Shown one piece after another: positions 49,467-60,900 of a DNA stretch of 64,000 bases. How positions within the stretch are numbered: position 1 is the stretch's first letter; each line of letters opens with the position of its first letter. A model generated the notes under the pieces. The model did no database searches. It was not told the origin of the DNA and saw nothing but the letters and a program-made list of their open reading frames with translations. Source of the DNA: Lycocorax pyrrhopterus obiensis (lineage: Eukaryota; Chordata; Aves; Passeriformes; Paradisaeidae); contig JACSVZ010000025.1 of the NCBI GenBank assembly GCA_014706295.1, positions 186,001 to 250,000 on the forward strand, read 5' to 3'. Position numbers and translations under genes: made by a program.

Positions 49467-50094
49467 AGTCTCTGCAGTTTTAGGCACTAGAAGTGACTTG
49501 TCCAGGCATTTCTGTGGGGAGAGGAAGGTGGGGAGGGAGTTTTTGGTTCAGTGTACACAGCAGTAATTTCGGTTTAGCTGTGAGGCAGAGTGTTTGCATT
49601 TAATTTGGCTGGGAGTGGAGCAGGGAGCCAGCAAGGGCTCTTGCAGAGTGGCCAGGGGGTTTTGGGGCCCTGCTGCCCCCAGGCTGTCCTGCTCTCACCT
49701 CTGCCTGCTTTTGGGCCCCACATATCTTGTTTATTTTTCAACTTCCTCCTTGGAAAAAGTTGCTGTGGGTTTGCTGGGCTGTCCCATTGCCTCCCAGCCT
49801 GGCAGGGACAGCAGCCAACCCGCCCTGAGCCCCTCCATGGGGACCCCAGAGCAGGGGGACACCCCGGTGGGCTGAGGACACCTAAATCTCTCCCAAATTT
49901 GCTTTCCTAAGGGGAGCGGTGGTTCACCCTCTCTTCCCTCCCTATGGAGTTTGGATGCCAAGTTGAGGGGTCCCTAAAGGGCAGGCAGGGGGTTCCTTCC
50001 CATCTCATGGTGTGGGGTGACCTACCCCCTCCCCTTCCCAGCCCCCTCCCAGCAGAACCCCCTTCCCGTGCCAGCCCCGGCAGCAGAGCCTTAC

Positions 50095-50200
50095 CTGTGC
50101 TGGTGATCCCGGCGCTGCACCTGCTCCCAGGTGATCTGTGCTCCTCCCCTGCCTGTGGCACCTCCCTCACTGGCCTCCTCCCTGCCTCCCGAACCCTAGC
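50095..50200 (-). other. TMEM45B: Candidate non-coding first exon / promoter region of TMEM45B
   Basis: On the minus strand ATCACCAGCACAG is followed by the strong donor GTAAGG (GT at 50094-50093) in a GC-rich stretch. Mammalian TMEM45B has a non-coding first exon. The transcription start is not identified and the upper limit is a guess. Confidence 0.4.
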
Positions 50201-53200
50201 TGGGAGGGAAAGGTGACCCCGGACACAGAAACCCCCCACTCCTGGGCACACCACGTGCTTTGATTTGCAGTTTTCTCCCACAAAAGTCATCTGTGATTTG
50301 CTGAATTCTGGCTGTCTCAAGGCTTTCCCCCCCTAAATCTTAATTTTCTCGGATTTTGTGCAATGATTAAATTTCCTTCTATCAGAGTCCTCCATTACCC
50401 ACGTCATGCAGGGTGGGACACAAGAGAGCTGTGGGATACAGGGGAGCTGTGTGGGGCATTACCCCTGCACCCCTCATCCCCAAAACACTGCATTAATTAT
50501 TAACTGGATTAATTCCTCCAAAGCACTTCATTTTCCATGTTTCCCAGGTTTGAAGGATGGCCCTCCTAGGATCCCCACTCATAACCCATATTTCAACTCC
50601 AAATGCAATTCTCTGACAAGCCTCCTATAAAACTGAGTTTATCCTTAATAATACTTTCATCTCCAGTCCTGCAAGTGCTTTACAAATGTTAAATAATTAA
50701 CCCTCATGACACCCTTGGGAGGGAGGGAAGCGTTATTATGGCTATTTGTAAAGGAAGCTCTGACAGGGCCTTCTGTGCTCCAGCCCTGGGTTTTACTCAC
50801 TTTTAGGGAGCAGTGCAGCTACTTACAGCACTGAGAGCGACTACACCTGCCACAGGGAATTTGTAGTAAGAAAGCTGGATTTTAACATTTTAAATATATC
50901 CACCCTGATTTATAAATGACTTGAGGGTTAGAAGAGCTGTCTGGCTCTTCTTTTTCTTTTATTACTATATTACCATTTTGACTTATCGACATAAAATCTA
51001 TTCCCTCTCCTGATCCCACAATGTTGTTTAAACAGATGGGCTCTTAAATAATAAATAATTCTCAATTAATCCATCCTTTCTCACCTCCCCGAGAGGTAAG
51101 TGCTGCTGGAAGGGAGGAAGCATCTCACAGTCATCCTCTCCTTTATCAGTGGTGGGGCTGGATGCCCAAATCCTCCGTGTTTTTCAGGTGAGATGATTCA
51201 AATTTTCCAGAGGCAAAAGCCAAGCTGCAGGTATTTCTTGTCTCTTCACTAAATTGTTTCACAAATGCCACAGGGAGCCTGATGACATTTTGTGTCCCAC
51301 AAGCCCTGGAATAAATCACCCTGCTCCAGGTACATAGAAGGATTTATCCCCAGAAAATTACCCCCAAAACTGAGGCTGAAGGAAAACAACTGGTGAGATG
51401 GAGGGCCTGGGAAAAATGAAGAATTATTTAGCTGGGGAGTTGGTACAAGTTCATGAAAAAAACCCCAAGGGACGTCCAAAAATGCAAATGAGACCCAAAA
51501 AAATGCCATGGAAAAGTCTTGGTCGTGGATGATGAAGTTGCTGTATCTGTTACATAAGAAAGGCTGAGTTTAGCTGAAAACTAAACCTTCAGTTAAACCT
51601 GACTCTGAAATGGGAACTTGTTCCGACCCAAAGCTCTGCTGAGTCATGTTGGTGTTTCTTGGCTACCAGGAAATTTGCACCTTCAAATATTTGCAGAACA
51701 AAATCACAGGGTGTGTAAGGAGAGTGGATCTTACTTTAAGGAAACAAATAACCTCTCTGGGTGTATTCATTGTAGTAAAGACCATCCCTGACCTTGGGCT
51801 ACGCAGAACCCTAGCAGAATGTCTCATTTCCACGTGGTCCTGAAAAATCATTTCCTGATAAGACACACCAAAACCTGACATCATCTCCAACTTATATCCA
51901 TAACTTCCTAGAGCTCAGCCACCTTTAAAACTCTCACAGTTCCTTAGACAGCCTTGAAACAGTATGTAAAGGCTGTAAATTCATCAAACCTGTGTCCAGT
52001 TCAGGCTCTCACCATCCATAGGCCCTGGGCTGCCACTGGAGGTGGGAATCCTGCTCAGCACAGCACATCCAGCCTCAAAACCAGTCCTGATCAGCAACTT
52101 TTCTAAATCTTACTGCCTTCCCATGAAATCAGTCCTGAAAAAAATTCAGAATTTCTATTCTAGGAATTTTTGAGGCCTCAAAAAGCTCTTTTGTGTCCTG
52201 CCCATCTCTAATTTTCCACCTCCTGATGTCTATTTTCTCTCTGCTTATCTCACGCAGAGCTGCAGCTCCTAAACATATCCACAGGAGATCTGGCAGCACA
52301 TAACACCCTGGCAGTCTGTTCACATCAACATGCAAAGCTGGGAATGACCAAGAAAACAGGAGTTTGCTACTCTGGGAGTCATCTCAGTATGCCCTGTGGT
52401 TAGACAATACCTGCAGTCTCCATGGATGCATTTGGGCTACAGGCTGGAGCGTGCTGTGGGAGTGATGCTCAGAGAGAGCTCAGAACTAACGGCTCAGAGA
52501 AATGGGGGAAATGATGGAGTGTCAGAGCCAGGAAATTAGTTCCCTCATTTTCCTGTGCTGGCACAGGGGACAGGTGAAGGAGTCATTTGCCATGTGGTCA
52601 CACATCTGGAAAGAGAAGCTGCACAGGCTGCCTGCAATTTTAAGAGGCAGGAAAATGGGAAAGCAAGCTGGCACACTGGCCAGACACAGATATTTGTCTG
52701 GTCCATCGCTGGAATATCGATGTCTTTTCCAACCAAAATGATTATGTCTCGTTTTCCTTCCCCTTCCCCTGCACCCACAAAACCTGCCTGTGTAATGCAG
52801 GCAACGGATCTGCAGGAAAAAGATGCTCCCTTTTCTATGTGAGCCACCTCCTGGTACCCAGGGAATGATCCCTCGCAGCATCCTCCCATCTCAGTGTTGT
52901 TTGTCACCTGAGTGCTCACCCATCGCGTGCAACCCAGATCTCCAGTGATGCTGAAGTACCTTGGAACAGGGGAAGGGGCAGAGACCTGCAGCTGCTCTAT
53001 AGTACCATCACCTAAATTTATTCCTCTCCATGGGCTGCTTCAGTCCCCACATACAGTGAGATGGGGAGTTCAAAGTGCCCTGGGGAGGCACAAACTGGGA
53101 AATAACAAAGGACATGGCAAGGGACCCACCAGCCTCTGCCCAAAACGTGACCTAATTCTTGCAAATGCCCTGTTCCCATGCAAAGATGTCCAGGAAGGAG

Positions 53201-55440
53201 TTTGCCATATGGCAAAAGGAGGAGATGAATAAATCCAATATGGCACATCTGCAGCTGCAGAGAGCAAACAGCATCCGTGCACAGCCAGGAGGAAAAGGGA
53301 CTGCTTTGGGGCAGAGCTGGGCAATGAAAGGTGACATAAGCAAAGAAAACCCCCAAGGTTTCTGTTACACCCCCTGTGAACAGATCTGAGACCCCAGCTG
53401 GGTAAGAACAGGCGAGAATTAAATAAAAGCAGGGAGGGCTCAGCCCTGACGTGATTCCAACTGCATCAGTCCCAGCTGGAGGCCAGCACTGTAGCATGCC
53501 TGGACATGGCAAAAGCATTAATAAGGGACAGAAGATCATTAAAAGGAAATTTGTGTAGCCAGACAGTGGAAATAAAAAAAAAGAAAAGAAGTGGAAGAGA
53601 AAGAGAAGGCAGAGTGTGAGAAAACATTGACAGGCAACAGAGAGGGAGGTTCAGTGAGAGGTGGTGAAGGTTGAAGATGAAAACAACAGCACCTAAAAGG
53701 AAACACAAAGTAGCCAAACTCAGTGGGAATTTTTAACAGGATAAAAAAATAACTCACAGTTGACAAGGAGTTAAAAAATATAAGTGGGAAGGCAAGGAAA
53801 TGCTCCCCTAAAACACCTCACACGGAGAGCGACCCATCCGGGAGAGGGGCAGGGGAGCTCCGCAGCCCTCAAGGCTCTGCCATCAACATTGTCCCTGGCA
53901 GCCATGAAAGATTAAGCCTTCACATCCTGGGAGGTTTGATTTGGGGATTTCCCCCCTCCATTCAGCTGCCATTCAGCAGTGATGGAGCAAGGGCACATCT
54001 CGGTGGCAGAGGGAGGAATGCCACCTCCCCAGCCGGGCTCACCCTCGGTACCCATACCCAGATCACCTAATAGAGCAAGAGGAATTTGGGGGGAGGAATT
54101 CGTTCATCTTCAACACCTGGAGCTGGAAGAAATGTCTCTGAGTGATGGTGGGATTGCTGGGGACATGAAGCTGTGAGGGACCAGAAGATTCAGATGTGGT
54201 GGGTAGTTTCATCTGAAAAGAGAGAAAATCAGTTCATCACCTTGACATGTTAGCACTGAGCCCTTTGCTTTTGAAATTAGAATTGAGAAGTGTCATTCAT
54301 ACTGATATTTAATTTTTTTCTTCCTTGTATTCATCATCTTTACAATCTTCCCCGCTCTTATCTTCCTCTCCAGCGCTCCTGCTCCAACTACCTTTCCCAA
54401 GCAAACATTTATAATTTCTGTTACCTTTCATTTAATTTTCAATCCTGAAAGTTGAATTACCATAAAAAGTTACCATGAAAAACCATACCTAGGGTCAGGG
54501 AAGAAGAGCAAGTTCAAACCCTGGCATTCATCGACCTTTAAGCAATGGAAATACAGCTCTGATGTGCTGCAAACCAGCATCTCCCACACTCTGCAGAAGC
54601 AACTTTGGATGCCAAAGCATTCCAGCCTTCCCTGTAAATCCATCCCCACAGAGGAGGATGCTTTGTGAAGCAGATGCTGAAGTTTTTGGGAGCAGCCTTC
54701 ACACCTGAGAGCTTGCACTGGGGATTTGTGTTGTTAAACGGCTGAAGAGAGGTGGCAACTGGGGGTTGGAGGGGTTCCTTGTGGATGTAGGGATGTGGGA
54801 TGCTGCCCCCGCCTCGGACACCAGCTCAGACATGTCCCGGATGTGCAGAACGGAACCCCGGGAATAACTGGGAACACTAGGTGGTGCTGAGGGCTCACGG
54901 AAAGGATTCCACGCTGTCACAAAGGGATGCTCTGGGGTGCGGGGGTGAAGGCCTGGGAGGCCAGGGGCTGCAACCCCATTTTGGGGTTGGTTGGGAGCCC
55001 AGCTCCAGGGGTGAGAAGCTCTTTGTGTCACTTTGTCATATTCCTCCCTCTCCAAAGGCACTTGGCGGCAGCTGGACTGCCGCACAGGTTTCTGGAAGAC
55101 CAGCTCTATCCCAGTCCCTTCCCTTACTTTCCCGGGGTTATACCAGACCTCACATCCCTGTTTTGCCAATGGTAAAACGGTGGCCCAAGGAGAGGCATTA
55201 CCCAAAGCAGTTCCCAACCCACCTGGCAGCATCTCTTTTCCAGAAAGGAGGTAGAATTGCCTTTTGGGGAGCCCTGAAACAAATGTAAAGGGTTCAAACC
55301 GTCCTTTAAAAAATAAGTATTGTGACAAAATGACAGTTTTCACCACGGATCTCTTTGCTGCTGCAGATTTTAGGGGCATGGATGAGTTTTCCAGCACCCG
55401 GTGAGAAACAAGGGGGCTGCTAATTAGGGTGAAACCCACT
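50201..55440. other. Gene-free interval upstream of TMEM45B
   Basis: No exon or repeat family was recognised. A 246-codon minus-strand frame (54699-55439) at its right edge is treated under findings. Confidence 0.5.
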
Positions 55441-55760
55441 TAGGGCTGCCGCCTTCTCCCCCTTCACCCCCATTCCTCCTCCTCCGCGGGCTCCGGTTAC
55501 GCCGCGGGTCCATAAACAGCGTCTGAAATAATTGTGCAGTTGTCACCGCCGGGCAGGCGAGGGGGGACTATTTTAAAACGTCCGGCTTAGCCCAAAGGGC
55601 CGAGGGGATTGTGGCACGCCCCAGCTGTCCCCGCCGAGCGCGGGCGGGGACTTCAAAGTGCCAGGCAGGATGTGTCAGCGCCAGCCTGTCCTGGCCCACT
55701 CGGCCGGGGAAAGGAGCCAGGCTGGCCCGGGACGGGCTAATGGTGTTTTGACATGTTTCA
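55441..55760. promoter_or_regulatory. CpG-rich island, orphan
   Basis: CG dinucleotides are dense compared with flanking DNA (CCTCCGCGGGCTCCGGTTAC, CCGCCGAGCGCGGGCGGGGA). Inside is an AT-containing core with CCATAAACAG, AATAATTGTG and ACTATTTTAAAA. No exon was recognised. It could be a distal promoter or enhancer. Confidence 0.5.
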
Positions 55761-55804
55761 AGAGCAATTGCTGGGACTCGGGAGATGTGGGGAGCAGCTG
55801 GAAG

Positions 55805-55932
55805 AGACCTGGGGGTGATGGAGGGAGAATGGGTGGGAGGTGGGAGGAGGGGGGTTGGGAGGGGGATGCAGACGTGGTGAGATTGTTCATCTCTTTTGAC
55901 TTCAGAAACTTGGGGGGGGGGGGGGGGGCGGG
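55805..55932 (+). repeat. G-rich tract ending in a run of 17 G
   Basis: Many GGG/GGGG groups at 55805-55868 and an uninterrupted G run at 55912-55928. Confidence 0.92.
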
Positions 55933-56025
55933 AAGCAAAGCAGGGAATGCTGCAGTGCCTCCGCTCTGGTGCTGCAAGTCCCAAACGGGGAAAACAGGGA
56001 CATATGGGCTTCAAACTGAAAGAGA

Positions 56026-56262
56026 GAAGGTTAGATTGGCTATTAGAAAGTAATCCTTCCCTGTGAGGGTGGGGAGGCCCTGGCACAGGGTGCCCAGAGG
56101 AGATGTGGATGCCCCTGGATCCCTGGCAGTGTCCAAGGTCAGGCTGGACGGGGCTTGGAGCAGCCTGGGACAGTGGGAGGTGTCCCCGCCTATGGCAGGG
56201 GGTGGCACTGGATGATCTCTAAGGTCCTTCCCAACCCAAACCATTCATTTTAGGATTCTATG
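56026..56262 (+). mobile_element. CR1 LINE 3' end fragment
   Basis: Sense CR1: 'tccctgtgagggtggggagg', 'gtccaaggtcaggctggacg', 'gatgatctctaaggtccttc', 'ccaacccaaaccattc'. Confidence 0.92.
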
Positions 56263-56683
56263 AACCCAAAGGGAAGCACATCTCGTCAAAACATTTCTCC
56301 TTGTCCTGTACCACTTCTGACAGTGACACAGGTGACATCTCTGCTCACTGGGGCAAAGCTCAGAGTCTGGAAGAAGAGAGAAACACTAACAACTCATAAT
56401 CTCATAGGATAACCAAGCTTTGGCCATGCCTTGGCCATCCAGGCAGGGCTTCCCCATAGCTCCAGGAGAAGAGAGAAAACTTTGATGCTGCCTCTAATGT
56501 AAGAGCTGATGATTAAAATATTATCAGTGCCCAACATGCCATTCCCTCTGGTTAGCGAAGGGCTGGATGGCTGAGAAGACGAAGATGCTGTTGTCGTTTT
56601 GGCCTCTTCTTGTTCTACTGCTCTGCCTTCATGTGGGCGGGACTGTCCTCCCAGGGTTGGCATGGTCACTGAGAGCTGAATCA

Positions 56684-56880
56684 CAGAACCACAGAATGGT
56701 TTGGGTTGGAAAGGCCCTGAAAGATCATCTAATTCCCCTCCCCTGCTCTGGACAGAGACACGTTCCACTAGACCAGGTTGCTCAACGCCACATCCAAACG
56801 TGGGCACTTCCAGGGATGGGGCATCAGCCTGCTGAAAAGGGGATGCTCAGCTGGGGCAACTCTTCCAGATCTATCACCCA
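56684..56880 (-). mobile_element. CR1 LINE fragment
   Basis: Antisense CR1: 'ccacagaatggtttgggttg', 'gaaaggccctgaaagatcat', 'ccactagaccaggttgctca', then 'cacttccagggatggggcat'. Confidence 0.92.
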
Positions 56881-57649
56881 GCTCCCTGTTTTCCATCACT
56901 TCTCTGCAAGCCACCAAAGCCCATTGCCTGTACACTTCCCATTCAGCTTTCCAGAGATGGTCAGCAGCAGATCCATCCCAGTGACCTTCCTATTTACTGT
57001 GTGGCACCACTTGGCCATCCCGGTGAATTTACCCTCCCAGTCAACCTCCCCAAGAGCTGAACAGCCTAATGTAGAACAGCTCCTCTTGTCTGTGTGCTTC
57101 TTGTGCCTGCGAGTGTTCCATGCACGGGCAGATGTGCGGGATGCCTTCAGCCTTGCACCCATCAGGAACAGCTTCCCAAAGCCATCTCCCATCCTTCCAT
57201 GAATAATCAACTATTTCAGATCTCATCTAAAGACCATCAAGGTTTTTCCTGCATGTCCTGTACACCCAGAATTTCTGGATAAATGCGATGTCCTATCCTA
57301 ACCATTTGGTTAAATAGGCGGAAGTTCAGCAAACTGAAATGGGGCTTTACCTGAAGCCAGGACAAACCACTTAGGAACTTCAAGACATCTCAGAGAAGCT
57401 GAAGACTCAGATCTCCTGCAATGTGAACTCTGAGGATTCCCAGAGCCAGGCAAGAGCCGTCTTTCAGCAGCTGTGATCCATTCATTAGGCGGGTTTGAAC
57501 ACCTCTGACGGGGGGATGGAGGCAGAGGGGGCAGACAAAGGTGGAAAAAAATTTATGTCAATTACCAGTCCATTTGTATGACGTGAAGCTGCCCCGGTCC
57601 GTCATCTCATCCTCCTGAGCTGTGGTTTGCCAGGTTTTAAGCTTTCATT
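56881..57649. other. Gene-free interval between CR1 and second CpG-rich block
   Basis: No exon, RNA gene or repeat was recognised. A long plus-strand frame across 56567-57202 starts in the CR1 copy and is judged spurious. Confidence 0.5.
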
Positions 57650-57960
57650 CCGAGATCCCAGCGGGACCCGCGTTTCTCCGCATCGCCACAGGGATGGCAG
57701 CTGCAGCCGATTGCTCCCGTTAGAAGGGACCGCCGGCCCTCCAGAAACCATTTCGGCAGCATTTGTCGCAACAGCCTCTGCTAATCTCTCTTTCATTTGT
57801 AATTATTTTCTCACTCCGGCGCTCCGACACCGGAGCCGCCCTCCCAACCAGCCCCTGCAGCCGCGGGGGCATCGCCGGCCGCGCTCGGGGGTGTCAGGGC
57901 GAGACAAAAAGGGATGCGGGGGCGGGAGTGGAGACGCTCCTGCGAGCAGGACGGAGGGCT
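57650..57960. promoter_or_regulatory. Second CpG-rich island, orphan
   Basis: CG-dense blocks (CCGGCGCTCCGACACCGGAG, CATCGCCGGCCGCGCTCGGG) flank an AT-rich core (TTTCATTTGTAATTATTTTC). No exon was recognised; frames across it are open only because of base composition. Confidence 0.45.
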
Positions 57961-60900
57961 TCAGACGGGCTGGGGCTCCTCAGGAGGCGATTGAAGTGGG
58001 CCGAGGGATGGAGCCGACAGCTTTGAGGCAGCCTGGGCAAGCATGGCCAAGAATATTTGAACAAATAGTTCATCTGGTGACCCAACAGCTGTAGGTAACA
58101 GGCGATTTCCAAAGGATTAAGGGGCAGCTGTGAAAGGGAGGTCCCACGAGAAGCCTAAAACCCTCATCTTGAATTCAACCAGCCAAGAACACATGCTGGA
58201 GCCTTTGACTTACTTTTTAAGCAACTTTTCTTCCTTCACCCCACCTCCTTTTTATCCAAACTATTCCACAAACCAGGACGTTTAACTTGTTGAAGCACAA
58301 GGCAGGAAAAATGGGGTCCATGGCGATGAGATGAATTAACAAGTGGTAGTTGGTTCCTAAATGGGGTTTTCCTATTTTATTTTGATCTAATCCTGGCAGT
58401 AGCATTATAATTTTTGCCCAGAATTTCCACTTTGAGTGTTCACAGCAGCCACCAGCAAAGCGAGGAAAGATTAGAGATGACTTGTCAAGCAAAGCTGAGC
58501 CCTGACATGAAGCTGGGTTGTGCTTTACCTTGCAGCCACTTCACATTGCAGCCTCCTCTTCCTCTGCCATGGCACAAGCACCCAAAACAAACACTCTACA
58601 CCCAGCTGTTGCTTCCCCCAGGGGAAGTCAGAGCAGGTTTAATCCCTAACCATTCTGCTTTTGATTGCATGTGAATAGATACAGTGAGAGATGAAGATAA
58701 GGCATGTTGGGAGTGGGTTGCAGCTCAGCTATGGAAACTGCTTCTGTGTCCTGTCCCACGGAGTGCTCCAACCTCAACCTGAAGGATCATGTCTGGGAGA
58801 GATCACTCCAACTGTACCTCACGTTACCCTCTCTAAAGACAGAGGCTTCATTGGCTCTGAACCAGGCCCTCCTAAACCTGTCTGAAAGACTGCTGGTTCT
58901 GACTCGGACCAAGATTATGGATTTTTCAGGCACAGTTTGCAAGGTCAGGAGCCTTCAGTAGCCAGGTCTCACATTGTTCAGAGGTCAAGTGACACAGAGA
59001 TGTCACTGTAGAATCGGGGATTGCCCAGAGAAAGCCTCCAGCACACCTTGTACCTGCTCTCAATCCACCTGCAGACCACCTCAAAACATCTGAATCCACT
59101 GCAAACCCATCTCAATCCACCAGCAGACACCCAGAGGAGTGAAATCCACTGAGCATCATCAGGGATGAGCTCACCATGGCCAGACAGACCCAGGATGTGC
59201 TGCCGGCTTAACCTCCCTCTCTCTCCCTTTGCTGCAGAGTCAAGACAACCAGTTTTGATTAAACAACTCATTTTCAAACAGCAATGAGATGAAACCCCAT
59301 TTCCCAGCCACCGGCAGGCTCTGGTCACCCACATGGCACAGCAGACCCTCCAAACTCAATGCCAAAATCATGTACATGTATTCACCCCAAAACAAACCAA
59401 ATCTGAAGTTCTCCCCATTTCCCTCCTTTGCCTAAACCACACCATATTTATAACGATGAGGTCACAGCAGGTTCCCTCCAAGCCCTGATCTGCAGGAGAC
59501 AAGAGGACAGAGCTGTGGGAAGTGCTCAGTGGCATCCCCTCATCCTTTCCCACCACTCCAGATCCGTCCTCAGACTTCATTTGGACCAAGAGAGGGGGAT
59601 GGAGTTAATGACCTAATCATTATTTTTAGAAAACTAGTCCTCTGTTGGGTATGTGCTTGGCAATCCACAGAGCTGCATCACCAGCAAGGAAACCTTTGGG
59701 GATTGGCTTTGCCTAACTCCAGTCACTCAGCAAGAAAATAAACTTTCAAGCCCCGCCTTGCTGGTATAAAACTATTTTTTACTGCCTTTTCACCAGAGCA
59801 TTATTCAGGCTAGTTTTAAATTTATAGGCAGTGAGATCTCCCTGTAAAATTATAGCAATTTCAAATTTATTTTTATTGTAGAGGGAAAAAATATGACAAA
59901 TTCTGGAGGAGAGATTTGCTGGGGGTTATTAAACCCAGAGCTCTGCAGGCAAAGTTTGGTTTAGGGAGGTTGTAAAACATTGACTGCTGAAAACTGCACA
60001 ATTTACCAGAAAAATGTTCTGTGCCATATTTTACAAGGATGCACAGCCCAAAATTGTCCATTTTCTCGGTGTTCAGTGAATCTGCAGTTTCTGCTGGCTC
60101 TCAGCTTGTAAGTAGAAGGGGTGAGTGTGGAGATGCTAAAGATCCTCAGAGCCTTGGATGAGTCACCCAGCACTAAGCCCATTCTTGTCAACTTCTACGT
60201 TTGGTGGATAGGGGTGATTTCTAGAGAAAGCCAAGTTTAAGGCAGTTCTAGCAGACTTCAGCACATAAACCACAGTTCAAGTGGAAAAAGGGGGTAAAAA
60301 AACCCCACTTTTAAATTATAGACTGACAAGAGCTTAATGATAAGTCTCATTTGTTGGATTTATTTTTTTTTTTCAAGTACCATTCAGTCATTCCACTCAC
60401 TGGAGAGACCTTAAATTGAATCTCAGCCCTAGAAAATGCATTACTTACTGCGGAGTTGATGTCACTGCCAAAGAATTTTCTCTTGGCTTAAGCTGTCTGC
60501 AGCAACACGCCAGTGGCACACTCAAGATCTTTCCCTATTTGTGGAGTGAAATTCCTTGTGTTGGTTCCTCACTTTTTCCCCTTTCCCCACGTTTTTATTG
60601 AATTCCTATTTGAGGGTGGGATGTGCTGCTAGAGCTGAGGGGATTGAAGGAAGTAGTGGTTCCTTGCAAATTTCTGTGATTGATACAAATGGGAAATGTT
60701 CATGTGTCATGGAATGGTTTGGGTTGGAAGGGACCATGTGCAGGGACACCTCCCACTATCCCAGGTTGCTCCAAGCCCTGTCCAACTTGGCCTTGGACAC
60801 TTCCAGGGATGGGGCAGCCACAGCTTCTCCGGGCACCATGTGCCAGGGCCTCCCCACCCTCACAGGTAATGATTTCTTTCTCATAGGCAACCTAAACTTA

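Larger units (their letters stand above)
44374..50094 (-). other. Probable first intron of TMEM45B
   Basis: No coding exon is seen. It contains CR1 fragments (48898-49070, 49372-49466) and a short (GA)n run near 48689. It counts as intron only if the 50.1-kb exon is real. Confidence 0.45.

Noticed and set aside
57627..58094. 155-codon frame across the second CpG island
   Set aside because: Low-complexity Arg/Gly/Pro composition typical of CpG-rich DNA, no domain, no splice support.
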